Positions 6,301 through 11,903 of a stretch of DNA of 11,987 nt are shown here, piece after piece. Below the pieces are notes generated by a model, which made no database searches, had not been told where the DNA came from, and was given only the letters and a program-made list of their open reading frames with translations. The stretch comes from Ichthyophonus hoferi (Eukaryota > Opisthokonta > Ichthyosporea > Ichthyophonida > Ichthyophonidae). Each line of letters opens with the position of its first letter. Within the stretch, counting starts at the first letter, position 1. Where the stretch lies: positions 186,826-198,812 of the forward strand of contig NAOQ01000053.1 in assembly GCA_002751075.1 (NCBI GenBank), written 5' to 3'. The position numbers and the translations under genes were made by a program.

Positions 6301-8794
6301 TGATTATTGGTTAATGTTCGACGATGATTTTGTGGAGGTATGTGTAACCTGCATTATAATTGGTTTATGATACCTTTTAACTAATCAATCTGTCTATCTC
6401 CCTGTATGTATCCAATGATTGCCTTCTCCCATTGACCATTTTTAGATTGCAAGGCATTGCACCAGTAACTATTTACAGTTTCCAATAGATGCGATCCTTA
6501 CCTGATAAGGTTATTTTAAGGAAAGCTATGACATCGCTTCTTTCATCTTCACCCGTTATTGATAACCTTTATCCAATCACACACCTCTATAGGTTATGGA
6601 CGAGCGTGGTATCCAATCATTCTTTGGCTCCTGTCCGGATTTAGAAAACGCACAGAATAGCGAATCAGGTTACATTCTCTTTTACCAGGCCAGACATACG
6701 TCATTCCCCAACAATTACCTTTACTCCAGCCGAGCAAGCAGGGTATTTGGATAGTTATCATACTCATATTTTAGCTTTATTTTATATATCATTTGCCTTC
6801 TATAAATTTACACACACATTTATTTAGTTATCTATATCTATCTATAGGTACTATCATAACTATATATACATGTATTTTGTTTTTCAGTGTTACCTGATCT
6901 TTGCAGTAATATGCCATACTGGTCTTTGATAGGCTTAAACGGTACCATATACACTACTCACGGACCAATCCCATCAACTTTTTGTTTTGTCTATATCCAA
7001 TGGATTTCGCCTTTTCTCTTTCTCCATGTCTATCTAAGGTCACAAAATGTAACAAAGCCACCATTCGAATTAATGACTATCATTTATTAACCTTGAAGTC
7101 GTGATTAGTTTTAATTAGTATATCCAAATATGGCTAATGGGACTCTGTTTTCAGGAGGGTAATGAAGACGGGATCCGCAGTACACCAATCACAAGGTAGT
7201 TATATAGTGTTGGATGTATGTGTGTATGTATGTATAATAGTATGTATGTATTTATTTATAATAGTATGTGTACGTATGTATAGTGACTGTTATTATTTAT
7301 AAATATCGGACCAGTTAAACCCTCTAATCTCGCATTTTTCCGTTGTGTAATAATTTTGGGACTACCTTATTGGTTTATTATAGATAAACATCTACATTCA
7401 AAGACTCCAATCAAGAATGTTTGCAGGAATACTGATGTGCTATTTTGATTGGTGGTAGTTAATATATTCAATTATATTCAGGAGCAGACAATGTAGAATT
7501 ATGATTGGATGACATTGTAGAATATTTCCTTTTATGGTTATAATTACCACTTCACATTTTTTAAGAGGAAAAGAAGTAGCCTTTTATGTTGTTTTATATT
7601 ATAGCGGAATAGAATTTTGATTGGCTATTACTAATATTAGAGATAATTTATTGGTTGAAAAGGATGAAAAGATAAATATAACGTTGAAGTGCATGTGTAT
7701 GCTAACACCAATCAAAAGCTTGCAAACCTCGTTAAGAATTGATGAATTGATCCAATTATAGATTCTTTCATGACAAATTGTATGTTATTATTGGCTAGTT
7801 ATTTCTTAATAAATCACAACGAATGCAATAGTATAACAATAAGATAGTATAATAGTAAAATGGCGGAAGAGTATAATACTATAATAGTATACCAACACAA
7901 CTTTTAATAGACCAATAAGTTAAAATATTAAAATGAAACATGTGTATTATCTTTAGGATGTCATCCATGCGAACAGTGTCGTCACTGGGTTCCATGAGCT
8001 CCATGCATTCGGTCAAGGGGTAAGTAGCTCTTACATGATATTATATTTTAGTACTTTATTTGCATTGGCCGACCAATGTGTGGAGCAGATAGGCGTGGTA
8101 AGACTAGGGGGTAAGCACCCCTTAACTGGATATTATATTTTAACATTTTACTTTGATTGGAGGATTAATGTGTGTGGTAGAGATGGATGCGCCAAAAAAT
8201 ACAGACAGCCTCCAATTATATTTGAGATTGGCATCATTATGAAAAATAGCATGTTGATATGAAGCGGATAGATAAAGCTATTTAAATATAACCAATAGAT
8301 GAACCAGTAATAAAATAATAGCCAATACTAGCTCACTAATAAACCATATGATTACTAATATTCTTATTGCTTCAACCTCCTATTGTAGTGAACGTATTCT
8401 TCATAATGTCGCCTCATCAGGATCCATGCGTTTTACAGGGTAAACTCTTCCCTTATTAGTTATTAAATATAGAGCTTACCCTTGATAGGATATTAAATCT
8501 AGAGCACATTTCTTATTGGTTAATGAATTTAACGCAATGTCTTATTGGTTATTAATATCGTGCTCATCCTTAATTGGGTATTCGTCTATATCTAATGCCT
8601 TATATATGTATATACTCACTCCTCTCTGTTTCATTATCTAAATACGTAGTGAATAAGATGATGTGGTCATAGCAACAATAGCTACCAATCATCTATCACG
8701 CTATTTATTAATTTTTTAACGCATGTTTTTTATTCCCTACAGCATATCACAATCGCGCCATATTAATCGAACATCATCTGGCACTGGAATTTGA
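548..8794 (+). CDS. USP12: USP12/USP46-family ubiquitin C-terminal hydrolase, 5'-partial, 16 exons
   Basis: Cysteine protease that removes ubiquitin from proteins. In animals, USP12/46 are activated by the WD40 proteins UAF1 (WDR48) and WDR20; fungal CreB works with a WD40 partner. Exons: 548-700, 1140-1263, 1823-1900, 2385-2515, 2909-3015, 3491-3595, 4068-4123, 4769-4823, 5252-5329, 5512-5576, 6259-6337, 6593-6742, 7155-7195, 7957-8019, 8389-8439, 8743-8794. Residues are numbered from the first whole codon (550). [13 protein letters not shown] is 58-70; a variable insert follows to about 175; TNETRCLTC (C192, C195) and FCENCC (C239, C242) are the zinc pairs; [10 protein letters not shown] is 260-269; the catalytic His is H323 in NHGHY; the catalytic Asp is D338 in [14 protein letters not shown] ends the fold at 377. 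A Ser-rich tail, 378-461, is additional. The Cys box (FGNTCYCNS in relatives) is not in the window. The family call is firm. The exon 6 donor and the exon at 1823 are the weakest parts. USP12 and USP46 cannot be told apart here. Confidence 0.93.
701..1139 (+). other. USP intron 1
   Basis: 439 nt from GTATGT to TTACAG. It holds two ATTGG motifs 12-13 bp apart near 845-860, and an ATT/ACT triplet tract at about 1028-1066. No coding signal is seen beyond a low-complexity Tyr-run frame. Confidence 0.85.
1028..1066. repeat. ATT/ACT trinucleotide microsatellite
   Basis: A triplet run that changes from ATT to ACT units. It lies in intron 1 and creates a false open frame encoding a Tyr run. Confidence 0.85.
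1140..1263 (+). CDS. USP exon 2 ([20 protein letters not shown])
   Basis: Phase 1 in (completing Asp), phase 2 out. [20 protein letters not shown] is the highly conserved USP12/46 block (human [20 protein letters not shown]). It then enters the variable, Lys-rich insert ([14 protein letters not shown]). Donor GTATGTG at 1264. Confidence 0.96.
1459..1482. repeat. (AT)12 microsatellite
   Basis: Uninterrupted AT dinucleotide run in USP intron 2. Confidence 0.95.
1655..1676. repeat. (AT)11 microsatellite
   Basis: Uninterrupted AT dinucleotide run in USP intron 2, about 170 bp from the previous one. Confidence 0.95.
1823..1900 (+). CDS. USP exon 3, probable 78-nt symmetric exon in the variable insert
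   Basis: Reads [20 protein letters not shown] then VPLSQ, open throughout, with phase 2 in and phase 2 out. The acceptor is TTGTAG|G and the donor AAAG|GTATGTG at 1901 is strong. Exon 2 could also join exon 4 directly without changing frame, so this may be a cassette exon of 26 codons. It falls where the family is variable, so homology cannot confirm it. The evidence is open frame, splice sites and matching phase. Confidence 0.7.
1901..2384 (+). other. USP intron 3
   Basis: 484 nt. It has an AT run at about 1971-1989, a CCAATCA at 2087, and a long CTATA/TTATTA low-complexity stretch from about 2200 to 2360. Acceptor ATGCAG. Confidence 0.85.
2385..2515 (+). CDS. USP exon 4, variable insert
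   Basis: Phase 2 in, phase 1 out. Reads [16 protein letters not shown], then [20 protein letters not shown] and CSAARDT. It is polar and probably disordered, placed between the QQDAHEF block and the finger domain, where relatives also carry an unconserved linker. Donor GTACAT at 2516. Supported by an open frame, phases matching both neighbours, and G+C content above the flanking introns. Confidence 0.85.
2516..2908 (+). other. USP intron 4
   Basis: 393 nt. It starts with TAGTATA/AATATAG low complexity (about 2540-2640) that is complementary to the low-complexity end of intron 3, then ATACTATCATAC-like repeats (2690-2750). Acceptor TCTGTCAG. Confidence 0.85.
2909..3015 (+). CDS. USP exon 5 (first zinc CxxC)
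   Basis: Phase 1 in, phase 0 out. It ends with [13 protein letters not shown] then [11 protein letters not shown], matching human [24 protein letters not shown]192 and C195 are the first zinc-binding pair of the finger subdomain, the surface that contacts UAF1 in animals. Donor GTAGGT at 3016. Confidence 0.96.
3016..3490 (+). other. USP intron 5
   Basis: 475 nt. CCAAT/ATTGG motifs are dense near 3061, 3077, 3112, 3166, 3261 and 3362. It contains an (AT)15 tract. A CCAATCA (3481-3487) directly abuts the acceptor CACAG. Confidence 0.85.
3334..3363. repeat. (AT)15 microsatellite
   Basis: Longest uninterrupted AT run of the window, in USP intron 5, directly followed by an ATTGG. Confidence 0.95.
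3491..3595 (+). CDS. USP exon 6 ([18 protein letters not shown]), 3' edge uncertain
   Basis: Phase 0 in. [31 protein letters not shown] match human [30 protein letters not shown]. The obvious donor GTAGGG at 3585 gives phase 1, which does not join the phase-0 exon at 4068. In-frame donors exist at 3590 (GTAGTG), 3593 (GTGGTG) and 3596 (GTGATT). I chose 3596 because it gives SNTGRVVGEHKYFC, the same length as human SNTETLCSEQKYYC. The body of the exon is certain and the last 6-11 bases are not. Confidence 0.85.
3596..4067 (+). other. USP intron 6
   Basis: 472 nt. It holds ATTGG motifs near 3599, 3712, 3769, 3798 and 3937, then CCAAT motifs near 3970 and 4051. A decoy exon-like stretch at 3902-3928 (GTTAGAAAC.. 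to a GTGAGT donor) is discussed under findings. Acceptor CTCCAG. Confidence 0.75.
4068..4123 (+). CDS. USP exon 7 (second zinc CxxC)
   Basis: Phase 0 in, phase 2 out. [19 protein letters not shown] matches human SEQKYYCETCCSKQEAQKR. C239 and C242 form the second zinc pair. The acceptor CTCCAG precedes three Gs before the GAA codon. Donor GTTGGT at 4124. Confidence 0.94.
4124..4768 (+). other. USP intron 7
   Basis: 645 nt. No exon is seen. CCAAT/ATTGG motifs occur about every 50-80 bp (near 4148, 4222, 4243, 4334, 4341, 4396, 4515, 4608, 4672, 4751). Acceptor GTCTAG. Confidence 0.85.
4769..4823 (+). CDS. USP exon 8 ([18 protein letters not shown])
   Basis: Phase 2 in (completing Arg), phase 0 out. 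Equals human [18 protein letters not shown], a core strand of the catalytic fold. Donor GTAGAT at 4824. Confidence 0.96.
4824..5251 (+). other. USP intron 8
   Basis: 428 nt. It contains a 19-bp near-repeat (4838-4856 and 4900-4918) centred on CCAATAAG, an AT run at 4922-4945, and CCAAT motifs at 5060, 5138 and 5214. Acceptor ACACAG. Confidence 0.85.
4922..4945. repeat. (AT)12 microsatellite
   Basis: AT dinucleotide run in USP intron 8. Confidence 0.93.
5252..5329 (+). CDS. USP exon 9 ([20 protein letters not shown])
   Basis: Phase 0 in and out. [26 protein letters not shown] matches human [26 protein letters not shown]. Donor GTAATA at 5330. The ATG at 5255 is an internal methionine, not a start. 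Confidence 0.96.
5330..5511 (+). other. USP intron 9
   Basis: 182 nt, the shortest intron of this gene. Holds TGATTGG at 5346 and 5459. Acceptor TTCACAG. Confidence 0.85.
5512..5576 (+). CDS. USP exon 10 ([20 protein letters not shown])
   Basis: Phase 0 in, phase 2 out. [20 protein letters not shown] resembles the fungal CreB form [20 protein letters not shown], as I recall it, more than human SSDAVNLDRMYDLVAVVVHC. Donor GTATGT at 5577. Confidence 0.94.
5577..6258 (+). other. USP intron 10
   Basis: 682 nt. The first 340 nt (5580-5920) are almost free of CCAAT/ATTGG; the rest has them near 5922, 6039, 6128 and 6214. No exon-like frame is supported. Acceptor ACGCAG. Confidence 0.85.
6259..6337 (+). 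CDS. USP exon 11 (catalytic His and Asp)
   Basis: Phase 2 in (completing Asn), phase 0 out. [26 protein letters not shown] matches human GPNRGHYITIVKS..FWLLFDDDIVE. H323 of GHY is the catalytic base, and D338, the first Asp after F, is the third triad member. Both are intact. Donor GTATGT at 6338. Confidence 0.97.
6593..6742 (+). CDS. USP exon 12 (end of fold and start of tail)
   Basis: Phase 0 in and out. [34 protein letters not shown] matches the end of the family fold (human ..[25 protein letters not shown]). Animal and plant proteins stop about here. This frame stays open for another 16 residues ([16 protein letters not shown]) to a donor at 6743, so a tail follows. Confidence 0.95.
6743..7154 (+). 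other. USP intron 12
   Basis: 412 nt from GTATTT to GTTTTCAG. It contains an exon-like segment, 6888-6942, with a strong pyrimidine-rich acceptor (see findings). CCAAT motifs near 6965 and 6998. Confidence 0.75.
7155..7195 (+). CDS. USP tail exon 13
   Basis: Phase 0 in, phase 2 out. [13 protein letters not shown]. Acceptor CTGTTTTCAG, donor AAG|GTAGTT. There is no homology support, but splice sites and phase fit both neighbours. Confidence 0.8.
7196..7956 (+). other. USP intron 13
   Basis: 761 nt, the longest of the gene. It holds a TATG-type repeat (about 7215-7285) and many CCAAT/ATTGG motifs (near 7369, 7407, 7446, 7502, 7618, 7651, 7708, 7751, 7790, 7911). No exon seen. Acceptor TCTTTAG. 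Confidence 0.8.
7215..7285. repeat. Degenerate TATG/TGTA microsatellite
   Basis: Imperfect GTATGTATGTA-like units broken by two copies of ATAATAGTATGT, in USP intron 13. Confidence 0.75.
7957..8019 (+). CDS. USP tail exon 14, Ser/Met-rich
   Basis: Phase 2 in (completing Arg) and phase 2 out. [20 protein letters not shown]: 8 Ser and 4 Met in 20 residues, with an R-x-x-S site (RTVS) of the kind basophilic kinases prefer. Donor GTAAGT at 8020 is strong. That donor lies in a 91-92 bp diverged duplication. Confidence 0.85.
8017..8182 (+). repeat. Diverged tandem duplication of about 91-92 bp, including a splice donor
   Basis: Copy 1 starts GGGGTAAG at 8017 and copy 2 GGGGTAAG at 8108. Both continue to GATATTATATTTTA (8037 and 8129), then ACTTTATTTGCATTGG against TTTTACTTTGATTGG, then AATGTGTGG.. 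against AATGTGTGTGG.., both ending near AGAT. Identity is high at the start and drops later. Copy 1 carries the real donor of exon 14. Copy 2 carries an unused look-alike. Confidence 0.75.
8020..8388 (+). other. USP intron 14
   Basis: 369 nt. Its first half is a diverged tandem duplication (8017-8090 and 8108-8182). CCAAT/ATTGG motifs are dense. Acceptor ATTGTAG. Confidence 0.85.
8389..8439 (+). CDS. USP tail exon 15
   Basis: Phase 2 in (completing Gly) and phase 2 out. [16 protein letters not shown] repeats the S-S-x-G-S-M theme of exon 14. Donor GTAAAC at 8440. Confidence 0.8.
8440..8742 (+). other. USP intron 15
   Basis: 303 nt. The first half is a diverged tandem array of about 29-bp units (8450-8600). 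Acceptor TTCCCTACAG is pyrimidine-rich. Confidence 0.85.
8450..8620. repeat. Diverged minisatellite, about 29-bp unit, about six copies
   Basis: Units begin near 8450, 8479, 8510, 8539, 8567 and 8597 (steps of 29, 31, 29, 28 and 30). Each opens with CTTA or a close variant, and the clearest reads CTTATTGGTTATTAA. Three of the units carry ATTGG, which links this array to the dispersed motif. Confidence 0.7.
8743..8794 (+). CDS. USP last coding exon with stop
   Basis: Phase 2 in (completing Gly). [16 protein letters not shown], then TGA at 8792-8794. The other two frames of this exon hit stops or do not match the incoming phase. Confidence 0.82.
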
Positions 8795-10055
8795 GGACTG
8801 CATATGTTTAAATGATTGGGGGATGGGCTTTTATTGCTTCATTGTTAGGTATATCTTTAAATTTGATTGCTTTATGGTTTAAATAATGAACGAATAGGAG
8901 TATTTTTTTAGAATTGAGAACGAATTAGCTTGATTTGGTATGTATGTGCGCGTGCGCGTGAGATCAAGGCTATTATAATCACTTATGTGTTTATGGATAA
9001 ATGTACATGCTCAAATACAGTATCCTATTTATTATCCAGCTGGCAATGTTTCAAGCACACGAGTACTGTGCCGAATATAGATCGTCGCATACATTACATA
9101 GGTGAAAGGATGGTTGGTTAGTTTAAATTATTTAATTGGTAATCACGTACACAATCTGTGGGGAAAAAATTAGTCTAAATTGATTCGTTGATGGTAATTT
9201 GTTAATTAGTCTATAGTATACTGTATAATGAATATAAAGGTCTGTCTAATATAGCTATATACTCAGTATGGATCAAAAACAGTTAGTCTTCATTATTTAA
9301 TTACTTAATACTGGCTATTAATAGCGTTTGCTTAATTAACTAAGTAATAATATGATTATCAATTAGTCTATATATAGTATGCTACATTTAGAAACGTTAA
9401 AAGAGTTCTGTCTGTCACAGAATTCTTCTCTTGTTTTTCTGCAGTTTTACCAAATAAAGTTCATTTTACTTTATTTGATTCTCTGCTTGCAATTGTGACT
9501 GCCATACATATTGGATGAGATTATAACTAAAATATAGTAAGCCTATATCTTTCAAAGAAAAACGAATATAATATATTGTACCTAAAAAGCGCCAATAACC
9601 ATAATCATTATCTAAAGGGTAAAGTTATCATAAATGTCTTAATATAGAGATGTTTTTTATGTAACAAAAAAATGTATATTCTATCTCCGTTATAACTCGC
9701 TAATTTTAGTCTCTGTTTATAATTTCATTTAGTCTGTATACTACTTTTCTATTGGTGGACTATGTTAGGTTTCAACATCCTATCTATTTCACCAAAGGAT
9801 AACCTAATTGGCCATTTGCGAGTAATTCTGATTGGGTCCGTGACTTTCAATCATATAGAGTAATTCAATTAATCATAGAGATTAAATGATAATGAAGGCA
9901 ACCTAGTGCAGTTACAAGATAAATAAAAGAATAGGCCAAGGAAAAGTAAATAATAAGGAGAATTTATTTGCCTTAAAGATGTAGATACAATTACATAAGG
10001 ATAATTATGATCACTAAAGGGTATTAGAGAGTGAGATTCAGAGTGCCTGGGATAT
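8795..10055. other. 3' flank of the USP gene and intergenic region
   Basis: No coding exon is supported. It contains a 22-nt alternating purine-pyrimidine run (8939-8960), six TTAGTCT heptamers on the + strand (9170-9735), a two-way AATAAA hairpin (9451-9477), and CCAAT-type motifs near 9137, 9510, 9590, 9751, 9808 and 9829. The motifs at 9808 and 9829 are about 230-250 bp before the putative start of the next gene. Confidence 0.6.
9451..9477. terminator. Candidate poly(A) signal hairpin, AATAAA on both strands
   Basis: CAAATAAAG (9451-9459) and CTTTATTTG (9469-9477) form a perfect 9-bp inverted repeat around a 9-nt loop. This gives AATAAA on the + strand (9453-9458) and on the - strand. It is about 660 nt after the USP stop, so it would imply a long 3' UTR. 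An AATAAT near 8884 is a nearer but weaker option. Confidence 0.4.
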
Positions 10056-10192
10056 ATGGATCCAGATGATACTAGTAAGATATACTATTATGTAAAGTCT
10101 GCAAGACTTAATAAAGGCCATCAGCAAGATCAAAATAAGCACAGGGCGGAGAGCTGCCAGAGTGTTGACAGAATAATCATGAATCATTCAGG
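10056..10192 (+). CDS. Putative first coding exon of a second, unrecognised gene
   Basis: The ATG at 10056 follows an in-frame TGA at 10032. It opens MDPDDTSKIYYYVKSARLNK, continues GHQQDQNKHRAESCQSVDRI and ends IMNHS plus two bases (phase 2) at a good donor, GG|GTAAGC (10193). It is charged and polar, with no signal peptide or membrane segment, and has coding-like G+C content above its surroundings. I do not recognise a family. An alternative is an internal exon starting after ATTCAG (10040), which would put the true start further upstream. Confidence 0.6.
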
Positions 10193-11852
10193 GTAAGCAC
10201 AAATACTGTTGGTTATAATTTTAAAATTGTACAAAAAGGTTGCATATAGCGTAAATGTATCCATAGTTCTTTGATAATTAAAAAATATGTTACAATTATA
10301 GAAAATTCTATAAATATATTTATTACTCGGATAATAAGTGCTTACTTTATAATTAGTGACAATTTATAGTTAGTCATACATCAGTATTATTGAAATAAAA
10401 TTAGGCATAATAATGACCCAGTAGAATATTTTAAATTTTGATCCAATAGAACCCCCGGATTTGTTTTATTGTTATGGGATCAGTCCAATTAAAACTGAAC
10501 GTGCTTTTAAGGCTACTTCTTAACGGGTAATCATATTAGCTGTATCATCTACTGGTTCAGGATAATGTTATTGGCCTCCATTATCCTGAAGTACTAATTA
10601 TTAGATACTATTAAAGATTCAGATAAATTTAGATTGGCTTTATTTATGCCTGCAATGATTTATAGACCAAATAAAAAGTTAATTGAACAATGACTGATAA
10701 CCATGAGAGCTTATGTTGCCTATCAATTTAACAAATATTGTGTAATAACATTTACAATCATAATCCTATTGACCTGTAGGTGAATTCGTCATTCCATGTC
10801 TCTATCTCATTCGACTAAGAAATGCATTAGAAATAGCCATCCAATCAGAAGTTTTATGAAAATATGTCCTACCTATATTGCCACGATAAGAAAATGTTCA
10901 AGCGTCATTTCTGTGTCACCCTATAATATGGCTTCAATAAAGTTAAAGGATAATATAGGATTGGACCATAGTCCAATTAACATCTGTAAAAGCATTCAAT
11001 TGCCACATATTATGATTGGAGTCTTTCAATGCACTACTTATTTACTCGTCTCTCTCTACCTTTTGCTTTCCTTTTCACAACTTTTACAATTGTTTTTCAA
11101 TCCTTTGTACTCTACTAAATCCCACCTGTAATGACTATATCCGGAGTCTCAACCAAATCTATGAGAATACACATAAACCAAGGAAATAAAAGCTCAGTAC
11201 ACATAAATATATATATTCAATACTTTATTGACCGTATCTAACCACGGGATAATATGTAATACAGGGTGTAAAAATTTATTACATAGTTTTACATTAGCTC
11301 TACTACGATTAGGTAGCGATCACATGAGTGGCACTAAAATAATAACTTTATATGGTTAAAAATCAAAAAATATCGTAATGAGATCTGGTTGAATACAGCA
11401 AGTCGTGTTGGAATAGATACGCCTATGATTTTCTAATTGTTGTCTCTCTTGATACATATCTATTGGTCCAAAGTCATTGCTGCGTAATGAAATATGTCTC
11501 AACTATCTCTCTTATCCAAACCAATCAGTGTCTTTGTTTGAAACAACCTATAAATGTCTATACGTGAGTGCAAGATATCAATAGATTAAAATTAGCAAAC
11601 TTTAACAGTGTGAGGGGGAGAGAATTAAACGCAATTAAAACAACCCGGGCCAATCAATAGCGGGGGATGAGCTAATTGAAAGTCCTGATATGAACAAGAA
11701 TTCATAAACAATCTAATTGAAATAAATTATGATTATTGGATAGCCTGGGGTGTGGAGGAGGCAGAATGTTTCATCAACCATTGGAGGGTAATGTCAATGT
11801 TATTCTGATTCTTGCATGAGATACTGTAACAGCACACCTCCCTTCCCTTCAG
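10193..11852 (+). other. Presumed long intron(s) of the second gene
   Basis: About 1.66 kb with no convincing exon except weak candidates at 11399-11483 and 11744-11787. A 111-codon open frame at 10796-11131 contains CCAATCA, TGATTGG and other intron-type motifs and is probably chance. CCAAT/ATTGG motifs recur near 10442, 10484, 10570, 10632, 10841, 10961, 10972, 11013, 11462, 11521, 11650, 11736 and 11781. Confidence 0.45.
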
Positions 11853-11903
11853 TAACTTGAGCTCCCTGTCAATGGGCATTGGTTCAGAGAAAATGAGTGT
11901 AAA
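11853..11903 (+). CDS. Probable internal exon of the second gene
   Basis: It has the best splice sites of the window: acceptor CTCCCTTCCCTTCAG and donor AAA|GTAAGTATT at 11904. One frame is open, phase 2 in and phase 2 out: [16 protein letters not shown] plus two bases. This phase joins directly to the exon ending at 10192 (HSG-NLSSL..), or to a weaker candidate at 11744-11787. No family is recognised. Ser/Met/Gly-rich, resembling the USP tail in composition. Confidence 0.55.

Noticed and set aside
8035-8262. 75-codon open frame in USP intron 14
   Set aside because: It spans the 91-92 bp duplication inside an intron, has no recognisable protein features, and the splice sites on both sides are well supported.
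10796-11131. 111-codon open frame with a hydrophobic C-terminal part
   Set aside because: It contains CCAATCA, TGATTGG and other intron-type motifs, shows no family resemblance or splice-phase fit with the second gene, and its length is possible by chance.
11399-11483. Possible exon KSCWNRYAYDFLIVV.. of the second gene
   Set aside because: Phase would fit (2 in, 0 out), but the acceptor has a poor pyrimidine tract, the donor is weak, and the sequence has no coding character beyond being open.
11744-11787. Possible exon [14 protein letters not shown] just before 11853
   Set aside because: Its phases fit, and a 65-nt intron would follow, but the acceptor (TTGGATAG) is weak and the exon at 11853 joins the first exon without it. 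Kept as an alternative only.
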